NCBI RefSeq assembly: GCF_900105925.1
Contig: NZ_LT629791.1
Span: forward strand, 1,488,001-1,552,000
Direction: 5' to 3'
DNA from: Jiangella alkaliphila
GTDB taxonomy: Bacteria; Actinomycetota; Actinomycetes; Jiangellales; Jiangellaceae
Length of the DNA stretch: 64,000 nucleotides
The first letter of the stretch is position 1, and each line of letters begins with the position of its first letter. Shown piece after piece: positions 25,212 through 35,195 of the stretch. Position numbers and translations under genes: made by a program. The notes under the pieces are model-generated. The model searched no databases. It saw only the letters and a program-made list of their open reading frames with translations, and was not told the origin of the DNA.

Positions 25212-25309
25212 GGTCCCTCCCTGGTTTCTCGCCGTATGACAGCGGCTTACCCGATCGGGACGCGCGTATGCGGGGCGTTCGCGCAGGTCACGAACGTCCA
25301 GAAGGCGAG

Positions 25310-27418
25310 TTATGCGAGGTTCGGCGGCTTCGTGGTGTCGATGATGAACGCCAGCATGAAGGCCTCGTCGCGCCAGGCGTCGTACCGGCCGGACGGCCCG
25401 CCGTGGCCCGCGCCCATCTCGGTCTTGAGCAGCAGCGGACGGTCGCCGTTCGCGGTCGTGCGCAGCCGGGCCACCCACTTCGCCGGCTCGTGGTAGCCGA
25501 CCCGCGGATCGTTGAGTCCGGCCGTCGCCAGGATGGCGGGGTAGGCCCGGGCCGCGACGTTCTCGTAGGGCGAGTACGACTTCATGTAGGCGTACACCTC
25601 GGCCGACTCGACCGGGTTGCCCCACTCCTCCCACTCGACGACGGTGAGCGGCATCGTGGGGTCGAGGATCGTGTTGAGGGCGTCGACGAACGGCACCTCG
25701 CCCACCAGCGTGGCGAACGTGCCGTCGGCAAGGTTGGCGACGGCGCCGATGAGCAGGCCGCCGGCGCTGCCGCCCCGCCCGGCCAGCCGGTCGCTTGACG
25801 TCCAGCCGGCGGAGACCAGGTGCTCGCCGGCGGCGACGAAGTCGGTGAACGTGTGCCGCTTGTGCAGCAGCTTGCCGTCCTCGTACCAGCGCCGGCCCAG
25901 CTCACCGCCGCCGCGGACGTGCGCGATGGCGAACACGTAGCCGCGGTCCAGCAGCGACAGCCGGGCGATCGAGAACCACGGGTCCATCGACGCCTCGTAG
26001 GCGCCGTAGCCGTACAGGACGCACGGCGCGCTGGCGTCGCGCGGGGTGTCGCGCCGCTTGACCAGCGAGATCGGGATGCGGGTGCCGTCGGACGCGGTGG
26101 CCCACTCGCGCACCGACTCGTAGGCGGAGAGGTCGACGCCGCCGAGGACCGGCTGGCGCTTGCGCAGCGTCAACGCCCCGCCCACGACGTCGTAGTCGTA
26201 GACCGAGCTGGGCGTGGTGAGCGACGCGTAGCCGAGCCGGAACACCGTCGTGTCGAACTCAGGGTTGCCGCCCGGGCGGACGGTGCGCACCGGCTCGTCG
26301 AACTCGAGGTCGCGGCCCGGCCCGACGCCGGCGCCGTCGGCCAGCGGCAGGAGGTGCAGCTCGGTGCGGCCGTCGCGGCGCATCGAGACGACGAGGTGGC
26401 CGGCGAACGCGTCGACGCCGGTCACGCGGACGCCGGGGGTGTGCGGCAGCACCGGCCGCCAGTTCTCCCGCCCGGGCGCGTCGGCCGGCGCGACGACCAG
26501 CTCGAAGTCGACGGCGTCCTTGTTGTGCACGATGTAGAAGGAGTCGCCGGTGTGGTCGAGGGAGTACTCGACGCCCTGCTCGCGTGGCTGGACGACGCGG
26601 AACTCGCCCTGCGGGTCGGTGGCTGGCAGCACCCACGTCTCGCTGGTGATCTGGCTGCCCAGCTCGATGACGACGTACTGCTCGCTGCGGGTCAGCCCGA
26701 CGCCGGCGAAGAACCGCTCGTCGTTCTCCTCGTGCACGACGACGTCGGCGGCGGCCTCGGTGCCCAGCAGGTGCCGCCACACGCGGTACGGCCGCATGGC
26801 GTCGTCGACGGTCGTGTAGAACAGCGCGCTGCCGTCGGCCGCCCACGCCGAGCCGTAATAGGTGCCGGGCACCTCGTCGGCCAGGACGGCGCCGGTCTCG
26901 AGGTCCTTGAACCGCAGCGTGTACTTCTCGCCGCCGTCGAAGTCGGTGGAGTACGCCAGCAGCCGGCCGTCGGGGCTGACGTCGAACGTGCCGAGCGCGA
27001 AGTACGGGGAGTCGCCGGCCAGCTCGTTCTGGTCCAGCAGCACCACCTCGTCGGCGGGCGCGACGATCGGCTCGGCCGGGTCGGCGGGCAGCGCCGGCTC
27101 GGTCAGCGAGCGGCAGTGGATCGGGTACTGGCTGCCCTCGAGCGTGCGGGTGTAGTACCACCAGCCGTGGTGGCGCACCGGCACCGAGAGGTCGGTCTCG
27201 AGCGTGCGGCTCTTGATCTCGTCGAAGATCTCGTCCTGCAGCGCCTTCGTGTGCGCAGTCGCCGCCTGCGTGTAGGCGTTCTCGGCCTCGAGGTAGGCGA
27301 CGGTGTCGGGGTCGTCGCGGTCCTTCAGCCAGGCGTACTCGTCGGCGACGGTGTCGCCGTGGACGGCCCGCTCAGAGGGGACCTGCTTCGCCACGGGCGG
27401 CGTGGGGATCTCCGTCAT
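25310..27418 (-). CDS. ptrB: S9 prolyl-oligopeptidase family peptidase, oligopeptidase B type
   Basis: 702 residues without a signal peptide. An N-terminal seven-blade beta-propeller (about 70-400) is followed by the alpha/beta-hydrolase domain. The nucleophile is S551 in GRGGSAGGLL, with acid and base in GLNDPRVGYHEP (about 638) and GAGHGGPSGRYD (about 673). The segment YGYGAYEASMDPWFS, HVRGGGELGRRWYEDGKLLH is typical of oligopeptidase B, which cuts short peptides after Arg/Lys in the cytoplasm. The window's MRDTTWS peptide has an Arg at position 2, but any link is speculation. Confidence 0.88.
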   Translation of the reverse strand: MTEIPTPPVAKQVPSERAVHGDTVADEYAWLKDRDDPDTVAYLEAENAYTQAATAHTKALQDEIFDEIKSRTLETDLSVPVRHHGWWYYTRTLEGSQYPIHCRSLTEPALPADPAEPIVAPADEVVLLDQNELAGDSPYFALGTFDVSPDGRLLAYSTDFDGGEKYTLRFKDLETGAVLADEVPGTYYGSAWAADGSALFYTTVDDAMRPYRVWRHLLGTEAAADVVVHEENDERFFAGVGLTRSEQYVVIELGSQITSETWVLPATDPQGEFRVVQPREQGVEYSLDHTGDSFYIVHNKDAVDFELVVAPADAPGRENWRPVLPHTPGVRVTGVDAFAGHLVVSMRRDGRTELHLLPLADGAGVGPGRDLEFDEPVRTVRPGGNPEFDTTVFRLGYASLTTPSSVYDYDVVGGALTLRKRQPVLGGVDLSAYESVREWATASDGTRIPISLVKRRDTPRDASAPCVLYGYGAYEASMDPWFSIARLSLLDRGYVFAIAHVRGGGELGRRWYEDGKLLHKRHTFTDFVAAGEHLVSAGWTSSDRLAGRGGSAGGLLIGAVANLADGTFATLVGEVPFVDALNTILDPTMPLTVVEWEEWGNPVESAEVYAYMKSYSPYENVAARAYPAILATAGLNDPRVGYHEPAKWVARLRTTANGDRPLLLKTEMGAGHGGPSGRYDAWRDEAFMLAFIIDTTKPPNLA

Positions 27419-27453
27419 GAGCCCGACCGTATCGCACCCGGGCGCCGCTTAAC

Positions 27454-27476
27454 TTGTTCTATTAGAGCTAGAACAA
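27454..27476. promoter_or_regulatory. GntR operator palindrome
   Basis: Perfect 8-bp arms TTGTTCTA (27454-27461) and TAGAACAA (27469-27476) around a 7-bp centre, just upstream of the GntR gene start at 27489 in an AT-rich pocket. The position fits autorepression of the regulator/membrane-protein pair. Confidence 0.65.
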
Positions 27477-27488
27477 TACAATCGAAGA

Positions 27489-27842
27489 ATGCTCATCCGA
27501 CTCGACCCGGCGTCCGCCGAGCCGCTGTTTGCCCAACTGGCCGGAGCGGTCCGCGGCGCCATCGCGCGCGGCGAGCTGACGGCCGGCGAACGGCTGCCCA
27601 GCGCGCGTGAGCTGGCCGAGTCGCTCGGGCTGAACGTCCACACGGTCCTGCACGGCTACCAGCTGCTGCGGGACGAAGGGCTCGTCGAGCTGCGCCGAGG
27701 TCGTGGCGCGGTGGTCACCGAGGCCGGCGCGAGCGGCCTGGCGCGGCTGCGCGAGGCGGTCGCCGGCGTCGTCGCCGAGGCGCGCCGGCTGGGGCTGGGC
27801 GCCGACGAGCTCACCGCATTGATCCGGAGGGAGTTCTCATGA
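27489..27842 (+). CDS. GntR-family regulator, YtrA subfamily
   Basis: 117 residues: a single winged-helix domain (PLFAQLAGAVRGAIARGELT, GERLPSARELAESLGLNVHT, HGYQLLRDEGLVELRRGRG) and only a 40-residue helical tail. This is the short effector-free layout of the YtrA subfamily, which regulates adjacent membrane-protein or ABC genes. The stop overlaps the next start (ATGA), so the two genes are coupled. The TTGTTCTA palindrome sits in its promoter. Confidence 0.88.
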   Translation: MLIRLDPASAEPLFAQLAGAVRGAIARGELTAGERLPSARELAESLGLNVHTVLHGYQLLRDEGLVELRRGRGAVVTEAGASGLARLREAVAGVVAEARRLGLGADELTALIRREFS

Positions 27843-28861
27843 CGGAGCAGACGACGGGTGGCCCGGGCGGTGGCGTCCTGGCACGGGCGGTGCTGGCCGG
27901 CGCCGGGCTGCCGATCGCGATCGGCGCGGTGGGTGTCGCGCTGGTGCTGAGCTGGCGCGACGACCTGCCGGCCCGGGTGGCCAGCCACTGGGGCATCGAC
28001 GGGACGGCCGACGGCTTCAGCTCCGTGTCGGCGGTGGCCTGGCTGATCGGCGGGTTCGCCGCCGGGTTCGCCGTCCTCGGGCTGGCGCTGGTGCTCGCGG
28101 TCCGGGCCGACGCCACCATCACCCGGGTGGTCGCCGCCACGACGGCCGGCACGACGGCGTTCGTCACGGCGCTCGTCGTGCTGCTGACCGAGCGGCAGCG
28201 CGGGCTGGGCGACGCCACGGGCGTCGAGCTGCCCGGCGCCGTCCTGGCCGGCGCGCTGGCCGCCGGTGTCGTCGTCGCGGTCCTCGCGGCCGTGCTGGTG
28301 CCCCGGTGGTCGCCGGGCGCCCGGCCGCTCGGTCCGCTGCCGCCCGGCGCCACCACGGCGCCGCACCTGGACGTCGGCGCCGGCGAGCGCGTGGTCTGGA
28401 CCCGGTCAGCCGCGACCGGCGGCGTGCCCGCGGTCGTCCTCATCGCTGACGTCGGCGTCACCGCGGCCATCGGGATCGTCGGCCGGCAGTGGTGGGTGCT
28501 GGGGCTGAGCGTGGTCCTGGCGTTGCTCGCCGCGGCGATGTTCTCCATCACGGTGACGGTCGACGAGCGCGGGCTGCGGGTCCGCGGCCGGTTCGGCCGG
28601 CCGCGCCTGCACACGTCGCTGGACCGCATCGCGCGGGCGAGCACCGTCACCGTCCGCCCGGTCCGCGACTTCGGCGGCTGGGGCTACCGCGTCTCCGCGG
28701 TCGGCCCGCTCAGAGGCGCCCGGGGGTACGTGCTGCGCGGCGGCGAGGCGCTGCTGGTCGAGCGCACCGACGGCGCCCGCACCGTCGTCACCGTCGATGA
28801 CGCCGTCACCGCGGCCGCGCTGCTCAACGCCCTGCTCGAGCGCCGCTTCGGCGGCGTCTGA
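27839..28861 (+). CDS. DUF1648-containing membrane protein
   Basis: 340 residues with about six membrane helices. Residues 33-60 carry the DUF1648 pattern LPARVASHWGIDGTADGFSS after the first helix. Two further pairs of helices and a C-terminal cytoplasmic domain (RPRLHTSLDRIARASTVTV, FGGWGYRVSAVGPLRG) follow; the latter resembles DUF1648/SdpI-associated PH-like domains. It is co-translated with the YtrA-type repressor, as is common for this family. The substrate or role is unknown. Confidence 0.75.
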   Translation: MTEQTTGGPGGGVLARAVLAGAGLPIAIGAVGVALVLSWRDDLPARVASHWGIDGTADGFSSVSAVAWLIGGFAAGFAVLGLALVLAVRADATITRVVAATTAGTTAFVTALVVLLTERQRGLGDATGVELPGAVLAGALAAGVVVAVLAAVLVPRWSPGARPLGPLPPGATTAPHLDVGAGERVVWTRSAATGGVPAVVLIADVGVTAAIGIVGRQWWVLGLSVVLALLAAAMFSITVTVDERGLRVRGRFGRPRLHTSLDRIARASTVTVRPVRDFGGWGYRVSAVGPLRGARGYVLRGGEALLVERTDGARTVVTVDDAVTAAALLNALLERRFGGV

Positions 28862-28950
28862 GCTCGTGTCCCACAATGACTGGACGACTCGTAGCCGACC
28901 GCAGGGTCTCAAATCAGCGATGAGTCCCACAACGGAGAAGGGGATACAGG

Positions 28951-30492
28951 GTGAAGCAGCGGGTCCTCCTGGGCACCGGCCCGGTGTCCTTCGACGAGGT
29001 CGTGGCGGTGGCGCGCGACGGCGCCGGCGTCGAGCTGGGCGCCGACGCGCAGGCGGCGGTCGCGCGCAGCCGCGAGGTGATCGAGCAGCTGGCGGTCGCC
29101 GACCTGCCGTACTACGGGGTGTCGACGGGGTTCGGTGCGCTGGCCACCAAGCACATCCCGGCGGACAAGCGGGCCGCGCTGCAGCGCAGCCTGATCCGCA
29201 GCCACGCCGCCGGGTCCGGCCCTGAGGTCGAGCGCGAGGTGGTCCGCGCGCTCATGCTGCTGCGGCTGTCGACGCTGGCCACCGGGCGCACCGGCGTCCG
29301 GCCTGCGACGGCGGCGACGTACGCGCGGCTGCTGGACGCCGGCATCACGCCGGTCGTGCACGAGTACGGCAGCCTCGGCTGCTCCGGCGACCTCGCGCCA
29401 CTGGCGCACTGCGCGCTGGCGCTGATGGGCGAGGGGCCGGTGCGCGACGCGTCCGGCGCTCTCGTCGACGCCTCGGCCGCGCTGGCGGCGGCCGGCATCG
29501 AGCCGGTCGCGCTGGCCGAGAAGGAGGGCCTGGCGCTGATCAACGGCACCGACGGCATGCTCGGCATGCTGGTGCTGGCGCTGCACGACCTGGCCGGGCT
29601 GCTCCGGGTGGCCGACGTCGCCGCCGCGATGAGCGTCGAGGCGCTGCTCGGCACCGACCGCGTGTTCGCCGACGACCTGCAGGCGCTGCGGCCGCACCCC
29701 GGCCAGCGGGAGTCGGCGGCCAACCTGCGCGCGCTGCTGGCCGGCTCCGAGGTCGTCGCCAGCCACCGCGGGCCCGACTGCACCCGCGTCCAGGACGCCT
29801 ACTCGCTGCGCTGCTCGCCGCAGGTGCACGGCGCCGTCCGCGACACCGTCGACCACGCGTCGCTCGTGGCGGGGCGCGAGCTGGCCGCGGCCGTCGACAA
29901 CCCCGTCGTCACCGAGGACGGGCGCGTGGAGTCCAACGGCAACTTCCACGGCGCGCCGGTCGCGTACGTGCTCGACTTCCTCGCCATCGCGGCGGCCGAC
30001 CTGGCGTCGATCAGCGAGCGGCGCACCGACCGCTTCCTCGACGTCGCCCGCAGCTCCGGGCTGCCGCCGTTCCTCGCCGACGACCCCGGCGTCGACTCCG
30101 GCCACATGATCGCCCAGTACACCCAGGCCGGCATCGTGTCGGAGCTGAAGCGGCTGGCCGTCCCCGCCTCGGTCGACTCCATCCCGTCCAGCGCCATGCA
30201 GGAGGACCACGTCTCGATGGGCTGGTCGGCCGCCCGCAAGCTGCGCCGCGCCGTCGACGGCGTCGCCCGGGTGCTCGCGGTGGAGCTGCTGACGGCGGCC
30301 CGCGCCCTGGACCTGCGCGCGCCGCTCGCCCCGGCGCCCGGTACCGGCGCCGTCCGCGACCTCGTCCGTCAGCAGGTCGCCGGGCCCGGCCCGGACCGCC
30401 ACCTCGCCCCGGAGATCGAGGCGGTGCTCGGCCTGGTGCGCGACGGCGCCGTCGTCCAGGCCGCGGCCGGTGCCGTCGGCGGGCTGCGGTAA
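28951..30492 (+). CDS. hutH: histidine ammonia-lyase
   Basis: 513 residues from the GTG at 28951, behind GGAGAAGGGG. The family core is complete: YYGVSTGFGALA near residue 53, the MIO tripeptide site with C144-S145-G146 in GSLGCSGDLAPLAH, then EGLALINGTDGMLG, RCSPQVHGAV and SIPSSAMQEDHVSMG. The enzyme removes ammonia from histidine to give urocanate, the first step of histidine degradation. The MIO-forming residue before Ser is Cys instead of Ala. GTCCCACAA occurs twice upstream (28868 and 28924). hutU follows; hutI is 19 kb away. Confidence 0.95.
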   Translation: MKQRVLLGTGPVSFDEVVAVARDGAGVELGADAQAAVARSREVIEQLAVADLPYYGVSTGFGALATKHIPADKRAALQRSLIRSHAAGSGPEVEREVVRALMLLRLSTLATGRTGVRPATAATYARLLDAGITPVVHEYGSLGCSGDLAPLAHCALALMGEGPVRDASGALVDASAALAAAGIEPVALAEKEGLALINGTDGMLGMLVLALHDLAGLLRVADVAAAMSVEALLGTDRVFADDLQALRPHPGQRESAANLRALLAGSEVVASHRGPDCTRVQDAYSLRCSPQVHGAVRDTVDHASLVAGRELAAAVDNPVVTEDGRVESNGNFHGAPVAYVLDFLAIAAADLASISERRTDRFLDVARSSGLPPFLADDPGVDSGHMIAQYTQAGIVSELKRLAVPASVDSIPSSAMQEDHVSMGWSAARKLRRAVDGVARVLAVELLTAARALDLRAPLAPAPGTGAVRDLVRQQVAGPGPDRHLAPEIEAVLGLVRDGAVVQAAAGAVGGLR

Positions 30493-30682
30493 AGGCCGAT
30501 CTTGCGATCGCCGTATTGTTCTGCGAACCTGAGGTTTCGGTAGCTCGCACTGCCGATGGGCCCGCGCGGCCGGCCCGGTCGCCGGGCGACCCGCACCGGC
30601 CTCGGGATCCTTTCCCGGCCGCGTGGTGCCCGCCCCGGCCTGGTCCGACGGCGTGAAATGATCGGCGGCGGAGGTGCTGCCG

Positions 30683-32341
<1,659 letters not shown>

Positions 32342-32345
32342 GCAG

Positions 32346-32948
32346 GTGAGCGACCCGGGGGAGCCGGACCACCTGCGTGTCGGCACCCGCGAGCGCGACG
32401 CCGCCCTCGACCTGCTCAGCGAGCACTTCGCCGCGGGCCGGCTCAGCGCCGACGAGCACGCGCAGCGCACCGGCGCCGCGCTCGGCGCGCAGACCTGGGG
32501 CGAGCTGCGGGCGCTGCTCGCCGACCTGCCTCCGGTCAGCGGGCAGCAGCTCCCGGCCCGAGCCCCCGATGACGTGCAGTGGCGGCTGTCGACGGCGCTG
32601 CGCGACCAGCTGGCCGACGAGGGCATCCTGCTGATCGAGGAGGCCGTGCAGGGCACGATCACCTACCACGACCTGCGCACCGCGCGGCGTGAGCTGGACG
32701 GCCGGCGCCGGGTGTCCGCGACGATCGTCGTGACGGGCCACCGGCTGCTGGTGTGGGCCGCCGGCGCCAAGCAGGTCGACCTGCCGGTCGGCCACCCTGG
32801 ACGCGTCGCCGTCACCATCTCCGTCCACCGGAGGGACTGGCTGCGCATCGAGACCGACGCGGGCCGCTTCGGCACCGCCCTCTCCGGCCGCGTCGACTAC
32901 CGATTCCGGACGACGCAAGCGGCCCGGATCGTCGACCTCGCCGGCTAG
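32346..32948 (+). CDS. DUF1707 (SHOCT-like) domain protein
   Basis: 200 residues from the GTG at 32346. Residues 8-62 are the DUF1707 domain: LRVGTRERDAALDLLSEHFA, then GRLSADEHAQRTGAAL, then TWGELRALLADLPP. The rest is a predicted beta-rich domain without membrane helices; most DUF1707 proteins have one, so this is a soluble variant. It starts 4 bp after the hutU stop and may be co-transcribed, but a metabolic link is not evident. Confidence 0.72.
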   Translation: MSDPGEPDHLRVGTRERDAALDLLSEHFAAGRLSADEHAQRTGAALGAQTWGELRALLADLPPVSGQQLPARAPDDVQWRLSTALRDQLADEGILLIEEAVQGTITYHDLRTARRELDGRRRVSATIVVTGHRLLVWAAGAKQVDLPVGHPGRVAVTISVHRRDWLRIETDAGRFGTALSGRVDYRFRTTQAARIVDLAG

Positions 32949-32996
32949 CGCCCGCCGCTCGCCCCGTCCCCGGCCCCGCGCTGCGCGCCCGCAGAA

Positions 32997-33056
32997 GTTG
33001 ATCATGGAGAAGGGCGGCTGCCGGAGCACGATGGGGCCGACTTCTCCATGATCAAC
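32997..33056. repeat. palindromic repeat element B (GTTGATCATGGAGAAG arms)
   Basis: 16-bp perfect arms at 32997-33012 and 33041-33056 around a 28-nt centre. The arm sequence is nearly that of the element inside the MFS gene at 52181-52258 (GTTGATCTTGGAGAA), so the two are members of one dispersed family. It is intergenic, between the DUF1707 gene and the ArsR promoter. Confidence 0.75.
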
Positions 33057-33087
33057 GTGGTTCGCTGAGGGTGGTGGCGGGACTCGC

Positions 33088-33119
33088 GTAACTTGACAGT
33101 TACGTAACTCGTGAGTTAC
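33088..33119 (+). promoter_or_regulatory. ArsR promoter with four alternating GTAACT/AGTTAC half-sites
   Basis: Half-sites GTAACT (33088), AGTTAC (33098), GTAACT (33104) and AGTTAC (33114) form a nested palindrome series. They straddle a promoter with -35 TTGACA (33093-33098), 17-bp spacer and -10 TTACAA (33116-33121). The transcript would begin about where the ATG at 33129 lies, so a leaderless mRNA is likely. The overlap suits repression by the ArsR protein. Confidence 0.6.
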
Positions 33120-33128
33120 AAATGGCGA

Positions 33129-33449
33129 ATGGCCACTGACGTGTTCGAGGCGCTGGCCGACCCGACGCGCCGCCGGCTGCTCGAGCTGGTGACCAGCCGC
33201 GAGTGCACCGCCGGCGAGCTGGCGGCCGAGTTCGACGTCAGCCGGCCGGCCGTCTCGCGGCACCTGCGGGTGTTGCGAGAGGCCGGGCTGGTCGAGTGGC
33301 GCGGCGCCGGGCAGCGGCGGCTGTACCGGTTGCGACCCGGTGGCCTGGCCGAGGTCGACGGCTGGCTGGAGCGCACGCGGGACAACTGGGCGGCCCGGCT
33401 GGACGCCTTCGAAGCACACCTGGACGAACGATGGAAGGACATCCCATGA
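33129..33449 (+). CDS. ArsR-family transcriptional regulator
   Basis: 106 residues from the ATG at 33129 (an upstream in-frame GTG at 33111 lies within the promoter and is disfavoured). A single winged helix: VFEALADPTRRRLLELV, then CTAGELAAEFDVSRPAVSRH, LRVLREAGLVEWRGAGQRRL. There are no metal-binding cysteine pairs. This subgroup usually pairs with SRPBCC/AHSA1 genes, and one follows with an ATGA overlap. It probably represses its own operon through the GTAACT array. Confidence 0.9.
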   Translation: MATDVFEALADPTRRRLLELVTSRECTAGELAAEFDVSRPAVSRHLRVLREAGLVEWRGAGQRRLYRLRPGGLAEVDGWLERTRDNWAARLDAFEAHLDERWKDIP

Positions 33450-33970
33450 CCACGGCTCCCGACGCTCCGCCGCCCGCCGACGACCGGCGCGGCACGTTCG
33501 GCGTCGACGACGACGGCGCCTGGCAGGTGCGGTTCGAACGCCGCCTCTCCCACCGTCCCGACCGCGTCTGGCAGGCGCTGGTCGACCCGGACCAGCAGGA
33601 CCGCTGGGTTCCGGGCGTCCGCATCGAGGCCGTCGTTGGCGGCGCCGTGCGGTACGACTTCGGCGACGAGGGCGTGGCCGACGGCGTCGTCCTCGCGGTC
33701 GAGCCGCCGGTCGCGCTCGAGCACACCTGGCGCTGGCCGGGCGAGCCTGAGTCGACGGTGCGCTGGGAGCTCAGCCCGGCCGGCGACGGCACCGTCCTCG
33801 TGCTGCTGCACCGGCCGCTGCGCCCCGAGCCGGCCGTCGACTACTGCACCGGCTGGCACACCATGCTCGACGCGCTCGCCATCCACCTCGGCGGCGGCGA
33901 CGTCGCGGCCCTGGAGCCCGACTGGGCCGGCCTCGCGGCGACGTACGGCGAGCTGGCCGGCCGCCGCTGA
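33446..33970 (+). CDS. SRPBCC (AHSA1-like) domain protein
   Basis: 174 residues, starting four bases inside the ArsR gene. The fold signature RRLSHRPDRVWQALVDPDQQ near residue 32 is followed by WVPGVRIEAVVGGAVRYDFG and ALEHTWRWPGEPESTVRWEL, with a helical C-terminus (GWHTMLDALAIHLGGG). These proteins have a large hydrophobic ligand pocket. The ligand is unknown. Its coupling to an ArsR gene is a common actinobacterial arrangement. Confidence 0.85.
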   Translation: MTTAPDAPPPADDRRGTFGVDDDGAWQVRFERRLSHRPDRVWQALVDPDQQDRWVPGVRIEAVVGGAVRYDFGDEGVADGVVLAVEPPVALEHTWRWPGEPESTVRWELSPAGDGTVLVLLHRPLRPEPAVDYCTGWHTMLDALAIHLGGGDVAALEPDWAGLAATYGELAGRR

Positions 33971-33975
33971 CCCGC

Positions 33976-34578
33976 TCAGCCGTCCCAGCGGCCGCGGTGC
34001 ACGACGGCGTCGAGGTCGCGGCGGCCGCGCCTCAGCGACGGCGACAGCCGGTCCGGCGCGCGGTGGCCGATGCTGACCACGCCGATCGGCCTGAACTCGT
34101 CCGGCACGCCGAACGCGGCCCGGAAGTCGGCCATCCGCTCGGGCGGCACGCCGAAGAAGCAGGCGCCCAAGCCCTCGTCGACCACGGTCAGCAGCATGAG
34201 CAGGCTGGCCATGCCGGCGTCGATGTCCCAGTACGGCGCCGTCCAGCGGGACTCGTCGCGGTCCGTCCAGCCCTTGTCGGGTTCGGCGTACCGGTCGAGG
34301 TAGGCGGCCTTCGACGACATCGGCACGATCAGCACGGGCGCCCGGCGCAGCCCGGCGGACCACCCGTCGCTGCCCTTGCCGAGCGGCGTGGCCGCGGCCC
34401 AGAAGCGGGCGACGTCGGCGGGGGTGTCCAGGCGCAGGAACGCCCAGCCCTGGCTGAACCCGGCGCTGGGCGCGCGCAGCGCGTTGCCGACGATGCGGTC
34501 GACCACCACCGGGTCGACCGGGTCGTCGGTGTAGTTGCGGACCATGCGGCGGCGGCTGACGACGTCGGCGAACTCCAT
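33976..34578 (-). CDS. nitroreductase family protein (flavin-dependent)
   Basis: 200 residues from the ATG at 34578 (MEFADVVSRRRMVRNY, the family start); ATGs at 34590 and 34587 are in-frame alternatives. FMN-phosphate-binding Arg residues are in SRRRMVRNY, with APSAGFSQGWAFLRL near residue 37, GMASLLMLLTVVDEGLGACF near 122, FFGVPPERM, and the C-terminal PIGVVSIGHRAPD. The enzyme probably reduces nitro or quinone-like compounds with NAD(P)H or F420. It ends convergent with the SRPBCC gene, 5 bp apart. Confidence 0.85.
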   Translation of the reverse strand: MEFADVVSRRRMVRNYTDDPVDPVVVDRIVGNALRAPSAGFSQGWAFLRLDTPADVARFWAAATPLGKGSDGWSAGLRRAPVLIVPMSSKAAYLDRYAEPDKGWTDRDESRWTAPYWDIDAGMASLLMLLTVVDEGLGACFFGVPPERMADFRAAFGVPDEFRPIGVVSIGHRAPDRLSPSLRRGRRDLDAVVHRGRWDG

Positions 34579-34657
34579 GGCCGCCATCATGGCCGAGCGG
34601 TGCCCGGGCGACGGCGCGCGGGATCGGGGAAGGGCGCCGCCGCCCGAGGTCCGTTGT

Positions 34658-35086
34658 TCAGGAGCGCGTCCGGCGCATGCCGCCGGACATCATGGCGAGG
34701 GCGCACAACACGATGACGGCGCCGGCGATGATGTTGCTCACGATGGCCGCGTTCTCCGGGGTGCCGCCGTCGACGGCCCAGGGCGCCACGATGGCCCATA
34801 CGCCCATGATGGGCGCGACCCAGGCGATGCCGTGCAGGTGGCCGTAGGCGGCCACGAACCCGGCCGCCAGCAGGGCGACGGCGATGCCGGTGAACAGGTT
34901 GGTCATGGTGAGCGCGGAGTGGCCGGAGAAACCGACCACCCATGGCGACATCGCCAGATAGAGGCCGGCCAGGAACGTCAGGCCGTCGGCGGACTGCGCC
35001 ACCGGGGTCTCGGCGATCTGGTCGTACCTGTGCCTCATGACGGCGACGTCGGGGTGCTGTTCGATGTCGGGAGTCGGCATGGTCAT
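34658..35086 (-). CDS. SPW repeat membrane protein
   Basis: 142 residues from the ATG at 35086, which has GGAGG 8 bp upstream. After a 35-residue polar N-terminus come four membrane helices. Two SPW-type motifs, LAMSPWVVGF near residue 50 and AIVAPWAVDGG near 103, identify the SPW repeat family. Function unknown. Confidence 0.8.
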   Translation of the reverse strand: MTMPTPDIEQHPDVAVMRHRYDQIAETPVAQSADGLTFLAGLYLAMSPWVVGFSGHSALTMTNLFTGIAVALLAAGFVAAYGHLHGIAWVAPIMGVWAIVAPWAVDGGTPENAAIVSNIIAGAVIVLCALAMMSGGMRRTRS

Positions 35087-35195
35087 GACCCCCACCTCCT
35101 TCGGAGGACACCGGGTCGATCCCGCACTCCTTATGATGCTCCTCTCGACCCGTGATCGTCGACGCGATCAGCCGCCGCCGTAGAGACGAGCCAAG

